A DNA stretch of 64,000 nt from Siphonodentalium dalli (taxonomy: Eukaryota > Mollusca > Scaphopoda > Gadilida > Siphonodentaliidae), in contig CP136061.1 of the NCBI GenBank assembly GCA_032622095.1, positions 169,637,107 through 169,701,106 of the forward strand, read 5' to 3'. Made by a program: the position numbers and the translations under genes. Under the pieces are notes generated by a model that was not told the origin of the DNA, made no database searches, and saw only the letters and a list, made by a program, of their open reading frames with translations. Positions 22,831-36,829 of this stretch are shown here, one piece after another; positions within the stretch are counted from its first letter, which is position 1, and each line of letters begins with the position of its first letter.

Positions 22831-23199
22831 CCTCTTGTAACTCTATAAAATTAGGGGACTGTACCAGGTATGTCACTTGAACACTGCATTGATAGGCTAA
22901 ACCAGAGAGCTATGTGGGAGTTGATAAACACTATCCACATACTATGGAAATGCAATAAACAACAGATGGCTATTAAAGTCATTTTATATGTGCAGCAGTG
23001 AGCATCAGATATCATTACAGGACTGTGTAACTTTATAAAAATAGTGCTACTAAATGCGGATCTCTCTGTCTGTTCAAATTATGAGAACATCCCTACAAAT
23101 GAACAGTAGACTATTCCAATTTATACTTTTAGAACTGAAGGGCAGAATCCATTGATTCATGAATGTATACACCTTTCACTGCTATGCTGAACATATGAT
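22831..23199. other. AT-rich sequence at the inner edge of the right arm
   Basis: No frame, repeat or hairpin was recognised. Confidence 0.4.
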
Positions 23200-23314
23200 G
23201 GCTAAAAATATAAACTCTATTTCCAATAATACAGGTTTACAGATGTCTCTCTTAGGGCTAACTGATATCACAGGTAATTAATTGCAAGTGGCTATGGCTA
23301 TACATTGCAAGCAT

Positions 23315-23655
23315 AACAATCTCAAATCTGTTCAATTCTTAGTTAAAAAGGGGCCATATCTCTGGTATAAAAACAGGATCTGACCCATATTCAAACTCGT
23401 TCTGTATTTTGAATTGAGAAACTCACATACCAAATTTGGTTCCTATCAGATGAAAACTGTTTGGGTTATCGAAGCAAGCATGAATTCTATGTCAAAGGTC
23501 CATAACTCCATTAAAAAAAATCGGATCAAACCCATATTTGAACTCGATCTGCATTTTGGGCTGATAAACTCACATACCAAATTTGGCTCCAATCAGATAA
23601 AAAATATTATTAGTTATTGCAGCATTCGTGAATTCTAAGTCATAAACGAGAGGCC
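23315..23655. repeat. Family D units without head, right arm
   Basis: Reverse-complement counterpart of 15300-15640. Confidence 0.75.
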
Positions 23656-24114
23656 GATCACGATCGGCAGATGTTAACCCATCCCTTGGCGATAGTAAAT
23701 TACTATGATCAGAATCATAAATGAGAGTTTTGGTGTTGAATTATAGAGTATACTTTTATGTACTATTATAGACAAATGTACATAACACAAATTATTTGAA
23801 TTTATGGGTCATTAGCATTATATAAGAGAATGCACTGGTACAGCTAAACCACCACAGCCTTGCGTTAAATGTGAAAGATGGCCAGGACATGGAATACTTG
23901 GGTTAAGAGAGTTTACAATAACCAGAGTAAGAGTGCAAATTAATTAGATAGAGCTACTGCCTGTAAGCCTGTGTCCTGTCCCTCAAAAACATAGCTGGTT
24001 TCACCTCACACTAATGTCTAAAAATAACTCTAATTATCAATAACTCAGATACTGTTTGTCTCTCACAGAGCTAAAGTTTTACTGCTGCTAATCAATTAGT
24101 TGTTGACTGCTATG

Positions 24115-24512
24115 GTTATCTGTTCAATTCTTAGTTGAAAAAGGGCCATAACTCTGGTATAAAATGTTGGATCAAACCCATATTCGAACTCGATCTGTAT
24201 TTTGTTCCGAAAAACTTGCATAACAAATTTGATTCTGATCAGATAAATTTTGTTTGAGTTATGGTAGCATGCATGAATTCTAAGTCGAAAAAGGGCCATA
24301 ACTCCGTAAAAAAAACTCGGATCGAACACATATTCGAACTCGATCTGTATTTGGTGCTGAGAAATTCATATACAAAATTTGGTTCCGATCAGATAGAACA
24401 TATTTCAGTTATCGCACCATGCGTAAATTGTCTACAGACAGACAGACAGACAGACAGACGACGAGTGGTTAATCCGGACGACGACACTATGTTTACCATA
24501 CTATGGTATGGG
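24115..24512. repeat. Family D head plus units, right arm
   Basis: Reverse-complement counterpart of 14448-14840. The GACA run is 4 bp longer than in the left arm. Confidence 0.8.
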
Positions 24513-24637
24513 CAGGGATGGTCCAGGGATTTTTTGGGGACACCTGTTTTGGGACCATGATATGCCGAAGGCATATCCCAAGGGCCGTAGGCCCGAGATG
24601 GGGGTAGGTAGGGGGTAGGTATGGGAGTGGGTCGCCC

Positions 24638-24822
24638 CCTCCCTTATGTGCAGCATTAAAGATCACGCATAAGAAAACACACTGGCTTACAAGGTCAAGA
24701 TAAAGGCCAATGTATTATCTTATATATGCAAGGCTCCTTAGATGGGAGACTCTCATTTATATAAGAGAATGCATTGGCACAAAATGTTTGCAAAATTTCA
24801 AGAAGCCCAAGTCATTAAAGGG
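24638..24822. mobile_element. Truncated double-hairpin MITE, right arm
   Basis: Reverse-complement counterpart of 14136-14320. TTAA lies at 24823-24826. Confidence 0.7.
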
Positions 24823-25067
24823 TTAAAATATTTCTCACTGGACACTTGATTAAGCAAATAAATGCTCTATATCAACTGTATATTGATGATTTGCATTGCA
24901 TGTTGTTGAATTATAATAGAAGATTTCCTTCAAAATATAGAAAATTCAGTTTTTAATAAAACTATCCACTTGCAATTTGGGGACATTTAGGCCACCAGAG
25001 TTTGGGCGCCCAAACCTGTAACAGGTATCAAAAGAGCCCTGGATCCTTCCCTGGGTATGGGTAAACA

Positions 25068-25276
25068 TAAAAAGGCCAATAACTCAGTTAAAAAATACTC
25101 GATCTGTATTTTGGGATGAGAAACTCATGTACAAAATTTGGTTCCGATCGGATAAAAAATGTTCGAGTTATCGCACCATGCGTAAAGTGTCTACGGACAG
25201 ACAGACGGACGAACGACGAGTGGTCAATCTGGATGTTGACACTATGTGTACCATACTATGGTATGGGTACACAGAA
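25068..25276. repeat. Family D head plus one unit, right arm
   Basis: Reverse-complement counterpart of 13722-13930. The extra 43 bp beyond it carries a second head-like ATGGGTAAACATAAA, as if it were the true far end of the element. Confidence 0.75.
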
Positions 25277-25738
25277 AAATGGTAAGATCCCATCTAGAGC
25301 CCACCCTGAAGATCCATATGAAGTTTGGTGATGACCGGATGAGGGATGTGGATTGTACAGTGTGACAAAGGATTTAGCAATGCAAGAGTATAATTTCATG
25401 ATGGCTGCCAACGGCCATGTTTTTCATCGGAAATTTTCAAATTCAATAGCTCCCATCTAGAAGTGATCCCAAACATGTCTGTAAGCTTAAAAAACATTTC
25501 ATCAATAATTGTGGGCTGCAGGATGTTCCGATGGATTCAAAATCTAAAATCCAAAATTGCATGATTTTTAATATAGTTCAGAAAAATGGTAAGCTCCCAT
25601 CAAGAGGGCACCCTGAAGATCCATGTGAAGATTGGTGATGAACGGATGAGAGAAGTGACCTGCAGAGTGTGCTAAAGGATTAATCATGCATATAGTAAAA
25701 TCCAAGATGGACGCTGGTAGCCATGTTTTTTGGGATGT
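25273..25738. repeat. Family B units, right arm
   Basis: Reverse-complement counterpart of 13260-13725. Confidence 0.75.
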
Positions 25739-26659
25739 GCTAAAAACAAAACATCTATATATGTATATTGAACATACAAATATTTGTTTAGTAAAGCAAC
25801 TCATCGTTTTCCCACCTAGAGACTTGGTGATATTGAATGAACTCTAAAACACACTGTGTAATCAATTAAATGTGGTTCAGTCCCAAATCCAGTTTTCAAT
25901 AGTTATATGCCTGTTCTTGGTGTAATTCAATTATATCTTCATACGACCATGTAGACCAGTTATTCAGTCATAGCGACATCAATAGAAATAGAGCTTAGAT
26001 CCCATGTTTTATGAGAAAAAGTATTGCACATAAGTGTACCTCTATGACATTTCTAATCAAATATTGGAATAAATGTCAGTTATTTTCTTTTATTAGATTT
26101 TATCAGTTTATTGTTGTTTGGATTAAATCATGCCTAAAACATACAGCATCAAACAAAGAAAAGTAGAATTGAGCATGTATTTGTTCCTCTTGGTCAGTAT
26201 TACTTATGCAGAGTTGTTTGTTGTAAAACTGTTGAATTGTATAGGCACAATTAATGCTACACATCAAAACAAGTGACAATAGTGACATTTCTATCAATAA
26301 AACTATGACTGAATACTTGGTCTACTTGAAGGAATAAAGAAAGAGTAGAATTTTGTTTTGAAATTTGGCAGCGTATAAAAAATTAACTCTCAAGAATGTG
26401 TGTATAACTATATATAACCAGATTTGGGTCCGATCCACATTCAAGTTAGATAAATAAGCTTCTAAGTTCTGAGTGATGAGTGATACATCATACATGTACT
26501 TTATTTCACACATCACAGACTTTCAAACTGGACCTGCCCTTTTAAAAAGACTTTCTGAGACAGGTAACAGATAATCAGAAATTAATGCTCCTCAGGGCTG
26601 CTCAGGGTATGAATTTATATCAGAAAAAATAATTAAACCTATTATAGGAATAAAGTTGT

Positions 26660-26665
26660 TTTATT
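26660..26665 (-). terminator. AATAAA polyadenylation signal (right arm copy)
   Basis: Reads TTTATT on the + strand, AATAAA in the direction of the exon at 26728-26845. Confidence 0.55.
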
Positions 26666-26727
26666 ATTATACATAAGATAACATTGATAGACTCATATGC
26701 CATATGTTCTAAGAGCAGCAGCATATT

Positions 26728-26845
26728 TTATAATATCAATCTTGTTGCATAAAGTGTATCATCTGTCCTTGATCCTATTGTGTAGAAAATTGATGTCTGC
26801 TTCAAAGAGCCAATTACTTTATCTTCTATATGCCGGTCAAATTTC
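26728..26845 (-). CDS. Terminal exon of the unrecognised gene (right arm copy)
   Basis: Mirror of 12153-12270. Stop codon complement at 26728-26730 and poly-A signal complement at 26660-26665. Confidence 0.55.
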
Positions 26846-27117
26846 CTAAAAAAAAAAAGAAGCGATACAAAAATATAAGTAATTCAAAATAACAGAGTCA
26901 AAATCTAAATTGGTCCACATTCAATAAATTAATTTTGTGGAATGGCATGCAGATCAAATTCAAAGGCTTGGGTTGAAGGATTTTATTTTGAAGCATGGCA
27001 TGCAATCAGCATGAATAGACAAGTAGCCAACGATGGCGGTTTCCCCCACCTACATGTAGATGGGCAAATCTAGGGATGGGCATTATCAAAATATGCTAAA
27101 CAATAGCACGCCGTCGG

Positions 27118-28006
27118 GGCATGGCATAATATGCCCGTTTCTAGAGTAGAGTGGGGCAAGATTCAATTCATTTGTTTGAAACCTTTGACTTAAGACAAAA
27201 TATTATTTGAACTTGATCTGTATACCAAATTTATTCAGTTCACTCGATTCAATCTAAAGCTATCATCTGGAAACCGCATATTAGGTAAAATCTAAGTTGA
27301 AAAATGGGCATAACTCAGTCAAAATCATGCGGACAGTACCCATATTTGAGCTTGATCTGTATTTCGGGGTGGTAAACTACATGTAATATACCAAATTTGT
27401 TTCAGTTCACTTGATTCAATCTAAAGTTATCATCTGGAAACCGCATATCAGGTAAAATCTAAGTCGAAAAAGGGGCATAACTCAGTCAAAATCATGCGGA
27501 CGAAACCCATATTCTAATTTGATCTGTATTTTGGGGTGGTAAACTAATATACCAAATTTGGTTCAGTTCACTTGATTCAATCTAAAGTTATCATCCGGAA
27601 ACCACAAATCAGGTAAAATCTAAGCTGAAAAAGGGATATAACTCAGTCAAAATCATGCGGACGAAACCCATATTCGAACCTGATCTGTATTTTGGGGTGG
27701 TAAACTAATATACCAAATTTGGTCCAGTTCTCTTGATTCAATCTAAAGTTATCATCCGGCAACCGCAAATCAGGTAAAATCTAAGTCGAAAAAGGGATAT
27801 AACTCAGTCAAAATCATGCGGACGAAACCCATTTTCGAACTTGATTTGTATTTTGGTGTGGTAAACTAACATACAAATTTGGTTCAGTTCACTCAATTCA
27901 ATCTAAAGTTATCATCCAGAAACCAAAACAGGACAGATGGACGACAGACGGATGATGGACGGACAACACATTTACATAATATGACTGTTTTTTCAAACGG
28001 GCGTAT
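27118..28006. mobile_element. Inverted-end element with family C body, right arm
   Basis: Reverse-complement counterpart of 10992-11880. Confidence 0.75.
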
Positions 28007-28977
28007 AAAAATAATTTAAATCAGGGTTATTATTTGTTTTAGTTCGGGCTAAAAATTTAAATTGCAATGCCAAAAAATTACAATCAGAGGGCTGTAAATC
28101 TGGTAAATATGTATGGCTGGCCTAGTTTGCAAACTCATTTCAGATTCTCCTCTTGTGAACTCAACAAATATCTATCAAACCGTTGTTAATTGTTCAAAAT
28201 AAATCGTGAACAACTTTTTGTGGTGCTACTTAGCCCCTACGAAGCTTCGACATTCAATTATATTTTTGAATCGGCTGCCGATTCGATTCAATCTTAGGAT
28301 TTGAATATTTTCGAATCACCCTCTTGGCATTCTTGAGGGTGATAAAAGAACACAGTTTGAAGTTGTTCTAAATTTCAAATTTAGATTTGTTCTCGCTCAC
28401 TGAAGCAAGCACATTTGAAGCAATGCACAATCATACTGAGTCCATAATAATATGTCTATTAGTATATAGCCTGAAATGTTAGCCTAATCGCTGTTTTGTC
28501 TTGCCGCATTGACATGTACCATATACCTCCCAACTACGTAACAGTGCAGTGTATTTCTCATCCGATCATGCAAATATAGGGCACCGTTGGACATATTGAA
28601 AACATTTTACCAATGCGAACAATCAAAGATATGTTCATCTAGGCATTCTTGAAATGTACTTGCAAACAATGTTCACAATATTGATAACACAACCTTTTTA
28701 AAATTCTTCATGATCCATCCGTTGCCCTTGCATGTAATTGCACTCCATTTTACCACATCATAATTGCAAAAGTGCAGTTCATATATCCATATCATATCTG
28801 AAGATCATAAGAGAAGACTTAATTTTCCATAATTCAAGAAATTTCATAATTATTTTCATGTAGAAAGACAACGTACCATAAATAGTTTGCTATATTTAAG
28901 CATTTCATGCGATGCCAAGCCTGCTGATCAATCAAATTTTGGGCTATAAATATCAACAAGTAGTCGCAGACGCCAGA

Positions 28978-29330
28978 CGGCAGTATCCCCACGCCGAAAT
29001 GTGCAGTTCGGGAAGTGCATTATCAATAATGTTTGCGTTCTCCACCGAAATGTGCAGTTGGGGAAGTGCATTCTCAACAAGAGGTGGAATTTTGTCAAAA
29101 AGCCTGGCTTGCGAACTCATTTTAGGACTGACATTTGTGGAAATTAGCCATGTGACGTCGTCCATTTGCACACAAAAAATAAACACAGTCCAATAACTCT
29201 GCTGAAAATATCCGACCGGACCTGGTTTGCAAACTCGTCCTAGATACTGGTCATGTGAACTCATATACCAAAAATCTTTGAAATCCGTTGACATTTGTGG
29301 AAATGAGCCCTGTGACGTCGTCTATTTGCT
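28978..29330. repeat. Short tandem duplication, right arm
   Basis: Reverse-complement counterpart of 9668-10020. Confidence 0.65.
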
Positions 29331-29548
29331 ATTTGGTAAATTCAACAAAAATAATAAACTCCAATAAAGTCCAATAACTCCGGTAAAAATAATTTGGCGG
29401 GGGATAATTAAGGTCTAATATCCATAGCCAAATCCCCAGCTGACCAGGTATAATAATACTGTGGTCTATTTCTAGTTAGTTGATTAACTTGATTAGTACT
29501 TGCTTGAGTGGACTAGCCTGAATACCAACATTTGTTTTCATTGGGACA

Positions 29549-30517
29549 GGGGGGGGGGGGGCGGAAAAAAACTACGGGACACAACGTACCGGGGGGTGGG
29601 GGGGGGGTACCTAGGCATAAAAAATTAACATGTAAAAATTTTCCTTATTCATTTAGGGGGGGGGGGGGGGGTTGTCGGAAAAAATTTGCATGTAATTTTT
29701 TTCCAAATATGTATTTTCAGACTCACAACTTCAATTTTCTCTCATTTTATAGAATATGGATTAACCTTAATATATACATGAGTAGTACAATCCACCAATA
29801 TACATGTTTGTACATGTCATGACATCACGAGGTACAAATCTGCGTTCTACTGTTAGGCAATGACCATTTTAGTCATAATAATCAGGGGTGGGCCGGAAAA
29901 AAACTGCGGGACACAACGTACTGGGGGGTGGGGGGGTACCTAGGCGTAAAAAATTTACACGTAAATTTTTTCCTTATTCATTTAGGGGGGGGGGGGGTTG
30001 TCGGAAAAAATTTGCATGTAATTTTTTTCCAAATATGTATTTTCAGACTCACAACTTCAATTTTATCTCATTTTATAGAATATGGATTAACCTTAATATC
30101 CAAATCATATATACATGAGTAGTACAATCCACCTAAAACAATTTTGGATAACCACTGTCTTGGTTTACATGTGATATTGACCCAATTAACCCTCTTAATA
30201 ATGCCGACTATGTCAGTGTCTACCAGTCGATTGCAGAATTCTACCCTGCGATCGCTTATCTGGCAAATTTATACTGCAGAACTATCCCATGTATTAAACA
30301 ATTTCTCCTCCAATGGTATCAGAAAACAGTTATATGCTGGTATCTCACTCATCTCATTTGCATCTTTTTCAAAGTCGAGGTAATGACTAGTTGTCATTTT
30401 TTAAAGTGCATACAAAGCGTTGCGATCACCAATATACATGTTTGTACATGTCATGACATCACGAGGTACAAATCTGCTTCCTACTGGTAGACAATGACCA
30501 TTTTAGTCATAATAATC
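29549..30517. repeat. Two-copy direct duplication, right arm
   Basis: Reverse-complement counterpart of 8487-9451. Both copies and the 297 bp difference are present, so the duplication is older than the arm divergence. G-run lengths differ. Confidence 0.8.
30068..30397 (-). pseudogene. Possible decayed coding fragment (right arm copy)
   Basis: Mirror of 8607-8936 with the same in-frame TAA and the same terminal TGA. Confidence 0.25.
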
Positions 30518-31487
30518 TAAACTAAGTTGCCAAGCACGTTCTCGTGAATTGTATGCTCCTGTGTTTTTTCCGGTTTCCGGTCAAACCGAGTTGTTGTCCG
30601 GCTGGGGTAGATTTGATTTTTCTGGGGGGGGGGGGGGGGGAAATGGTCAGTGGAAAAAAACTGCAGTTTTTGGGGGGGGGGGGGGGGGGTACCCAAACCG
30701 AAGAAAACAGTTTTTTCCACTCTGTGTCTGCAGTTTTTTTCCGGCCCCCCCCTGATTGGGATGAGTTATTTGTGGCTGCTTTATTCTTCATTGTAATATG
30801 GGGTATGATGTTATATCATGCAGTTACAAATTTAACTCAACTTTATGACACAAATGAAGCCTCCTCTCATAGAGTGAAGGTAATAAACTATTTTGTGAGT
30901 GGATTGTTATTTGAAATTTAAAAAATAAGCTTTAAGTTGTTGGTAACTAAAGAGGAAAAATAAAATATTAGTTTTAACCCTTCAAATATATTGAAATCCA
31001 TTGTTTTTGTCTTCTCTTTATAACTGCTCAGATTCTAAATACAATGAAGATGAGGATATGTGAAATTTAAGATTTTTCATCAGATAGATCCAAAGAAATT
31101 CTTTGTTGAAAATCTCATGCATTTTTGCCTAGATTTATTCAAAATGTGTGTCCCCCCCTCCCTTAAGAGTGCTGGGTACAATAGAAAGTCAGAGCTGGAA
31201 GTATACAATTGAACCAGCTTCAATGGGAAAATTCATCAAATTTATATCTGTATATAGGTACAGCTGCCATGGTACGTTGGAAATTGTATGACCAAATTTG
31301 ACTATTACAATGTAGACAAACTGCTTTGAATTCTGAAAAATATACTTAAAATACCTTAAAATAGATGTAGGTAGAAGATTTAAATACTAATTAATAAATT
31401 GTTTCATTTATCTCACTACCATCAAAATATCTCTGATTTCCATAGATATGACCATGTTCACTTATACATCTAATCAAAACAACTTAC

Positions 31488-31650
31488 TTCCAGACATATA
31501 TTCAAAATATTCCAATGCCAACTTTCCACCCTCTGATAGAATGAAATCTTCTGCCATTCCTGATGTGGCATTTAGTGTTGATATATTGTAATTCTTTTTA
31601 AGTTGAAAGAAAACAATGTCCTCTGCATGAGAACCATGAGACATGTTTAT
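31488..31650 (-). CDS. Internal exon of the unrecognised gene (right arm copy)
   Basis: Mirror of 7357-7519 with splice sites intact (donor complement ACTTAC at 31482-31487). Two missense differences give NYNIS and STLNA. There is no frameshift or stop. Confidence 0.6.
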
Positions 31651-32795
31651 CTGGAATGAAAACAAATAACATTAGATCAAATTACAATTAAACTGCATTT
31701 TTCATTTATTAATCATTGAAATATTTATATGTGTTCGAGTTCAGACAAACATTTAGAAAAACTGACAAACTAATGGCTTAACATAGGCAAAAAAATCAGG
31801 ATAAACCTGATTTTGGTACTGATTTGAGATACTGTGGCAAAGGCAACGACAAAATATTGTTGGCGTTATCAAGCCCGACAAACAAAAATCACAGAAAATT
31901 GATGAATGATGACATAATTATAAGTCAGGCAAAAAAAAAATCCAAAAAAAAACCTGGTTTGCCCACTGATTTCATTTTGTGATAAGCTACATGGTGATGA
32001 AATATTATTAAAATTGGTTCATACCAAATGTAATGAAGAATTACTAATTCATGTTCTGTCCATCTCCTTAACACGTTGACTGCCACAATTAGTTATCTCA
32101 TACTTTTTGTAGTCAATTGTATCCCAGATACATCAATTCAGCAGTTAGCATGTTAACCTACTGGCTTAAGACTTGGAAATCCCCAATCTAGTGGAGTTTA
32201 TTCTAGTAGTCATCAAATACATCCAAAATAATGTGCTGTGATTTAATTATCCTACAGCAGTATCAAACTTCGAATTTGAAGGGAGACTGTATGCAAACTA
32301 GAAATTATACAAACAAATTTAAAAACTGAGGCTATGATAATGTGTGACATCATCCTTTCGATTTTGGTTTGATCTCCTGCTTTAAACTGGTTTTAACTGT
32401 ATATTCTTGGGGAAAAGATATACATATTTCTATTCTCCTAGCTAGATATTATTGGTCAATTCTGGACTCGTCATCGATGTGTTTAGTGTTTAATTAATTG
32501 TCATAATCTATTCTAATTTTGTGAACACTATGAAATTATCAATGTGACAGAAAAAATATTGCGCTATTTTAGCTATGTGGCGAATCAACCGCTGTATAGG
32601 AATTCCGACAATCACCTGATTGGCTGCATCACTTTACTGATAAGTGTTGGGACTGGCTGACACTGAAATTATGCTTGGTGCGGGAATGATAAATCACAAA
32701 TATTTTTTAGATTTTTGAGAGTTTAATTTAAAAAAAAATTTGTTAGCTGATAAAAGTCTTAATAATGTTTCTAGTTCCCAAAGATTACAATTTAC

Positions 32796-32859
32796 CTGCT
32801 CTATTATTATTTCCTTTTGCTTGTGGGTTTTTTTGAGGCCCAGTCTTATGCCAATCTGC
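32796..32859 (-). CDS. Internal exon of the unrecognised gene (right arm copy)
   Basis: Mirror of 6147-6210 with the same frame, acceptor and donor (GTAAAT complement at 32790-32795). About 54 bp of extra sequence lies just upstream in this arm, near 32920-32970. Confidence 0.5.
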
Positions 32860-33239
32860 CTGAAATAATAAAATTCTGTATATAAATATGAGTGTGTGTG
32901 TGTCATGTTCAAGGGAATGTACAAGTATGAATGCACTATCTGTAGCCACATATTTAAATACAATGGTGTTGCTCACTCAGCTTTAGACTAAATAAAATAA
33001 TACCTGTGTTTAAGGTAACGGGGAAGGGGGGGGGGGGGTAAAACAAATAGCCGGAGGGGTGGTGAAGTCATTTTATTTAAACAAAAATTCATTTAAATTG
33101 TCCCACTCAACAATATTTCTGTTCTATAGGGGTGGAGGGATTCTTCTGGGTGTCAGAGATTAGAGTCACTTCCTAAGGTGATTTATGGAATTCAGCTGCA
33201 TAAATTGTCAAAATAATGACTGTTGTTCACTATCTTTAA

Positions 33240-33490
33240 CCCTTGCATGACTGGAGCTTCCTTAAATTTTATGAAAACCCTGTGCCTGTACATTCTTTTA
33301 TATATGCGAGTCTCCTATCCTATAGGGAGCCTCGCATATAAAAGAGAATACATTGGCACAACAATATTTACTTTGACTTTTGAAGCCAATGCATCTCTAT
33401 TATATGCTAGGCTCTCAGTGGGAGACTTGCATATATAAAAGAATGCACTGAGACTCGCATACATATATAAGAGAATATACTGACACAGGA
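33240..33490. mobile_element. Second double-hairpin MITE, right arm
   Basis: Reverse-complement counterpart of 5570-5820. Confidence 0.75.
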
Positions 33491-33494
33491 TTAA

Positions 33495-34370
33495 TCTGAA
33501 GATCCATATAAAGTCTGATTATGATCGGATGAGGACTGTGGTCTGTAGTGTGCGCCAAAATATTTAGTCATACAAAGTACGGTCAAGATAGGAGGCTCCT
33601 ATCCAGAGGTCACCCCGAAGATCCATATGAAGTTTGGTGATGATCGGATGAGGGCTGTAGCCTGTATGGTGCGCCAAAGGATATAGTCATACAAAGAGTA
33701 AATTCCAAGATGGCAACTTTATTTTTTAAACAAATTTCGGTCAAAATAGGAGGCTCCCATCTAGAGGTCACCCCGATGATCCATATAAATTTTGGTGATG
33801 ATTGGATGAGGGATGTGGTCTGTAGGGTGTGCCGAAGGATTTAGTCATAGAAAGAGTAAATTCCAAGATGGCAGCTGGTGGCCATGTATTTCAATGAATT
33901 TCGGTCAAAATAGGAGGCTCCTAGCAAGAGGTCACCCTGAAGATCCATATGAAGTTTGGTGATGACCGGAAGAGGGATGCGGTCTGTACGGTGCGCCAAA
34001 GGATTTAATCATACAAAGAGTAAATTCCATGATGGCCACTGGTGGCCACGTTTTCCAATGAATTTTTGTCAAAATAGGAGGGTCCCATCTAGAGGTCACC
34101 CTGAAGTTCCACATGATGTTTGGCGATGATCGGATGAGGGATATGGTCTGTGGAGTGTGCCAAATGATATAGTTATACAAAGAGTAAATTCCAAGATGGC
34201 CACTGGTGGCCATGTTTTTCAACGAATTTCAGTCAAAATAGGAGACTCCCCTCATCAGGTCACCCCGAAGATCAGTATAAAGTTTGATGACGATCAGATG
34301 ATGGATGTAGTCTGTAGGGTGTGCCAAAGGACTTAGTCATGCAAAGAGTAAAATCCAAGATCCCATCTTC
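33495..34370. repeat. Divergent tandem array, family B, right arm
   Basis: Reverse-complement counterpart of 4690-5565. Confidence 0.85.
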
Positions 34371-34661
34371 TAAACTTGCCTGCAAATTGTTGATGTGAGA
34401 ATCGAAGGAAAATTTGAAGGAAGAAAAAACAAAATGGTGAGTATGCGACAGCTAAAATACAAGTACACATATACTGTTAGGTACTATTATAGACAATGAA
34501 CATAAACACAAATTATTGGAATTTATGGATCACTCACATTTATATAAGGCCAATATAAAAATATTGCTAGATTTACATCCCCTCCGGACCCTATTTTTAG
34601 TCCCCTCCTCAGTTTTTTTTATTTGCATATCTCTTATGCAAATTTAGTTCTCATGCCTTAA

Positions 34662-34906
34662 CTCTTTCATGATGGGAGCTGTGCTGCTGCAGCATTAAAG
34701 ACCCTGTGCCAGTGCATTTTCTTATATATGCGAGTCTCCCAAAGGGAGCTTCGCATATATAATATAATGCACTGGCTTACAAGATCAAGGTAAATATTGT
34801 TAGGCCAATGCATTCTCTTATATATGCAAGGCGCCCTATGGGCGACTCGTATATATAAGAGAATGCATTGGCACAGGGTCATCAGGAAGCTACCGTCATG
34901 GGAGGG
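34662..34906. mobile_element. TTAA-flanked double-hairpin MITE, right arm
   Basis: Reverse-complement counterpart of 4154-4398 with both hairpins and both TTAA sites kept. Confidence 0.85.
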
Positions 34907-35399
34907 TTAATCACCAAATTACATTTCAATGATCCATTTATCAGTCTATTTTCATCAAATAAGGACAATCTAAATTACCTTGTATTATATAAGATAGGAC
35001 ACTGCTTCAATATCTATAACTCTTCATGACCATTTATGTTAGGAAGAATAAAATATAAAAAATAAAATTAGCCCTCCCGCCCCAGTTTTCTGAAAAAGTT
35101 GGACGTAAATCTAGCAATTTATTTTTATTGGCCTAAGAGAATGCACTGCAACAGGATCTGTAATGCTGAACCACCACAGCCTTGGGTTAAATGTGAAAAG
35201 GTGACCTGGACATGGAATACTTGGTCAGGAGATTCCAATTTAAGTTTATAATGATAATGTATAACACAACAGCCATCAAGATAAACACCTCACTGCTGAC
35301 CAATTAGTATCAATTATACAGCAGAGCTGTCAACAAATCACAGGCTTATGTTAAATAGAGCAAGGAATTCAAACTAAAATTTTTTTTAAAGAGGGAATA

Positions 35400-35642
35400 T
35401 TTTTTTCCAAAAAGGACCATAAATCAGTTAAAAATAGTCTGATCAAGCACATATTTGACTCGATCTGTCTTTTGTGCTGAGAAATTCATATACAAAATAA
35501 TTTGGTTCCGATCATATAGAAAATGTTTGAGTTATCGCAACATGCGCAAAGTGTCTACAGACAAACAGACGGATGGACTAATGACGAGTGGTCAATCCGG
35601 ACGTTGACATTACCATACTATGATATGGGTAAACATAAAAAT
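35400..35642. repeat. Family D head, right-arm copy
   Basis: Reverse-complement counterpart of 3418-3660. Confidence 0.75.
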
Positions 35643-35999
35643 TATGTATAAATTTTCCTATGTCCACTAGCATGGGCATTTATCTGATTTTTTTGTCTGT
35701 GAAACACTGGACAAACATGACAGAATGTGTGATAAAACACAATTTATTCCCATCTTTCCTGGCATAGAGACCCTCTCAGAAACCCAGACTAAGAGTGCAA
35801 ATTAATTACATAGAGCTGCAGCCTGTATGGGAGTGTGCTATCTCTCAAAAAGTAACTCTGGTTACGCCTCACACTGATAGCTAAAAATAACTCTAATTAC
35901 CAATTATTAAATACAGATTTACTGTTTGTCTCTCACAGAGCTAAACTTATACCACTGGTAATTAATGAATTGTAGACTGCTATGGTTATCTGTTCAATT

Positions 36000-36549
36000 C
36001 TTAGTTGAAATAGGGCCATAACTCTGGTATAAAATGTCAGATCTAACCCATATTCAAACTCGATCTATATTTTGAGTTGAGAAACTCACATACCAAATTT
36101 GGTTCCTATCAGTTGAAAAAATTGTTGATTTATTGAAGCATGTATACATGAATTCTATGTCAAAGGGCCATAACTCAATTGAAAAATATCGGATCAAACC
36201 CATATTCGAACTCGATCTGTATTTTGGGCTGAGAAACTCGCATACCAAATTTAGTTCCGATCAGATAAAAATTGTTTGAGTTATGACAGCATGCATGAAT
36301 TCGAAGTTGAAAAAGGGCCATAACTCCATAAAAAAAACTCAGATCAAACCCATATTCGAACTCGATCTGTATTTTAGTTCTGATCGGATAGAAAATGTTC
36401 GAGCTATCGCACGATGCGTAAAGTGTCCACGGACAGACAGACAAATGGACAGACAGAGACAGATGATGGACGGACGGACTAACGACGAGTGGTCAATCCG
36501 GACGTTGACATTATGTTTACCATACTGTCTGTGATATGGGTAAACATAA
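36000..36549. repeat. Family D element, right-arm copy
   Basis: Reverse-complement counterpart of 2511-3060. Confidence 0.8.
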
Positions 36550-36829
36550 AAAAGAAAGTGTCAATGACACCGTAGCTCAACTTGGAAAGGGAACCATTTC
36601 ATGTGTTACAGTCAATGGAGCGATTAGGAATGCGGAAAGATGAAAGGTCTAAGTAATACTAGATTATCCATATGAAGAGATATATAAGGTAAAATCCAAA
36701 ATGGTTACTAATGGCTATATTTTTCAATGAAATTCAAAAAACATTTGACAGCTTCCATCTAGTAGATCAATATCAAGATTAATATGAAGTTTGTTGACGA
36801 TCGGATGAGGGAAGTGGACTGTGGGGTGT

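Larger units (their letters stand above)
15756..23199. other. Single-copy spacer between the palindrome arms
   Basis: A 7,444 bp segment with no reverse-complement partner in the window. It holds nested inverted-repeat elements (16190-18730) and fragments of dispersed repeats near 21.4, 21.7 and 22.5 kb. The rest is AT-rich and without a recognised gene. The stretch 19112-21359 in particular shows no credible frame longer than about 60 codons. Confidence 0.85.
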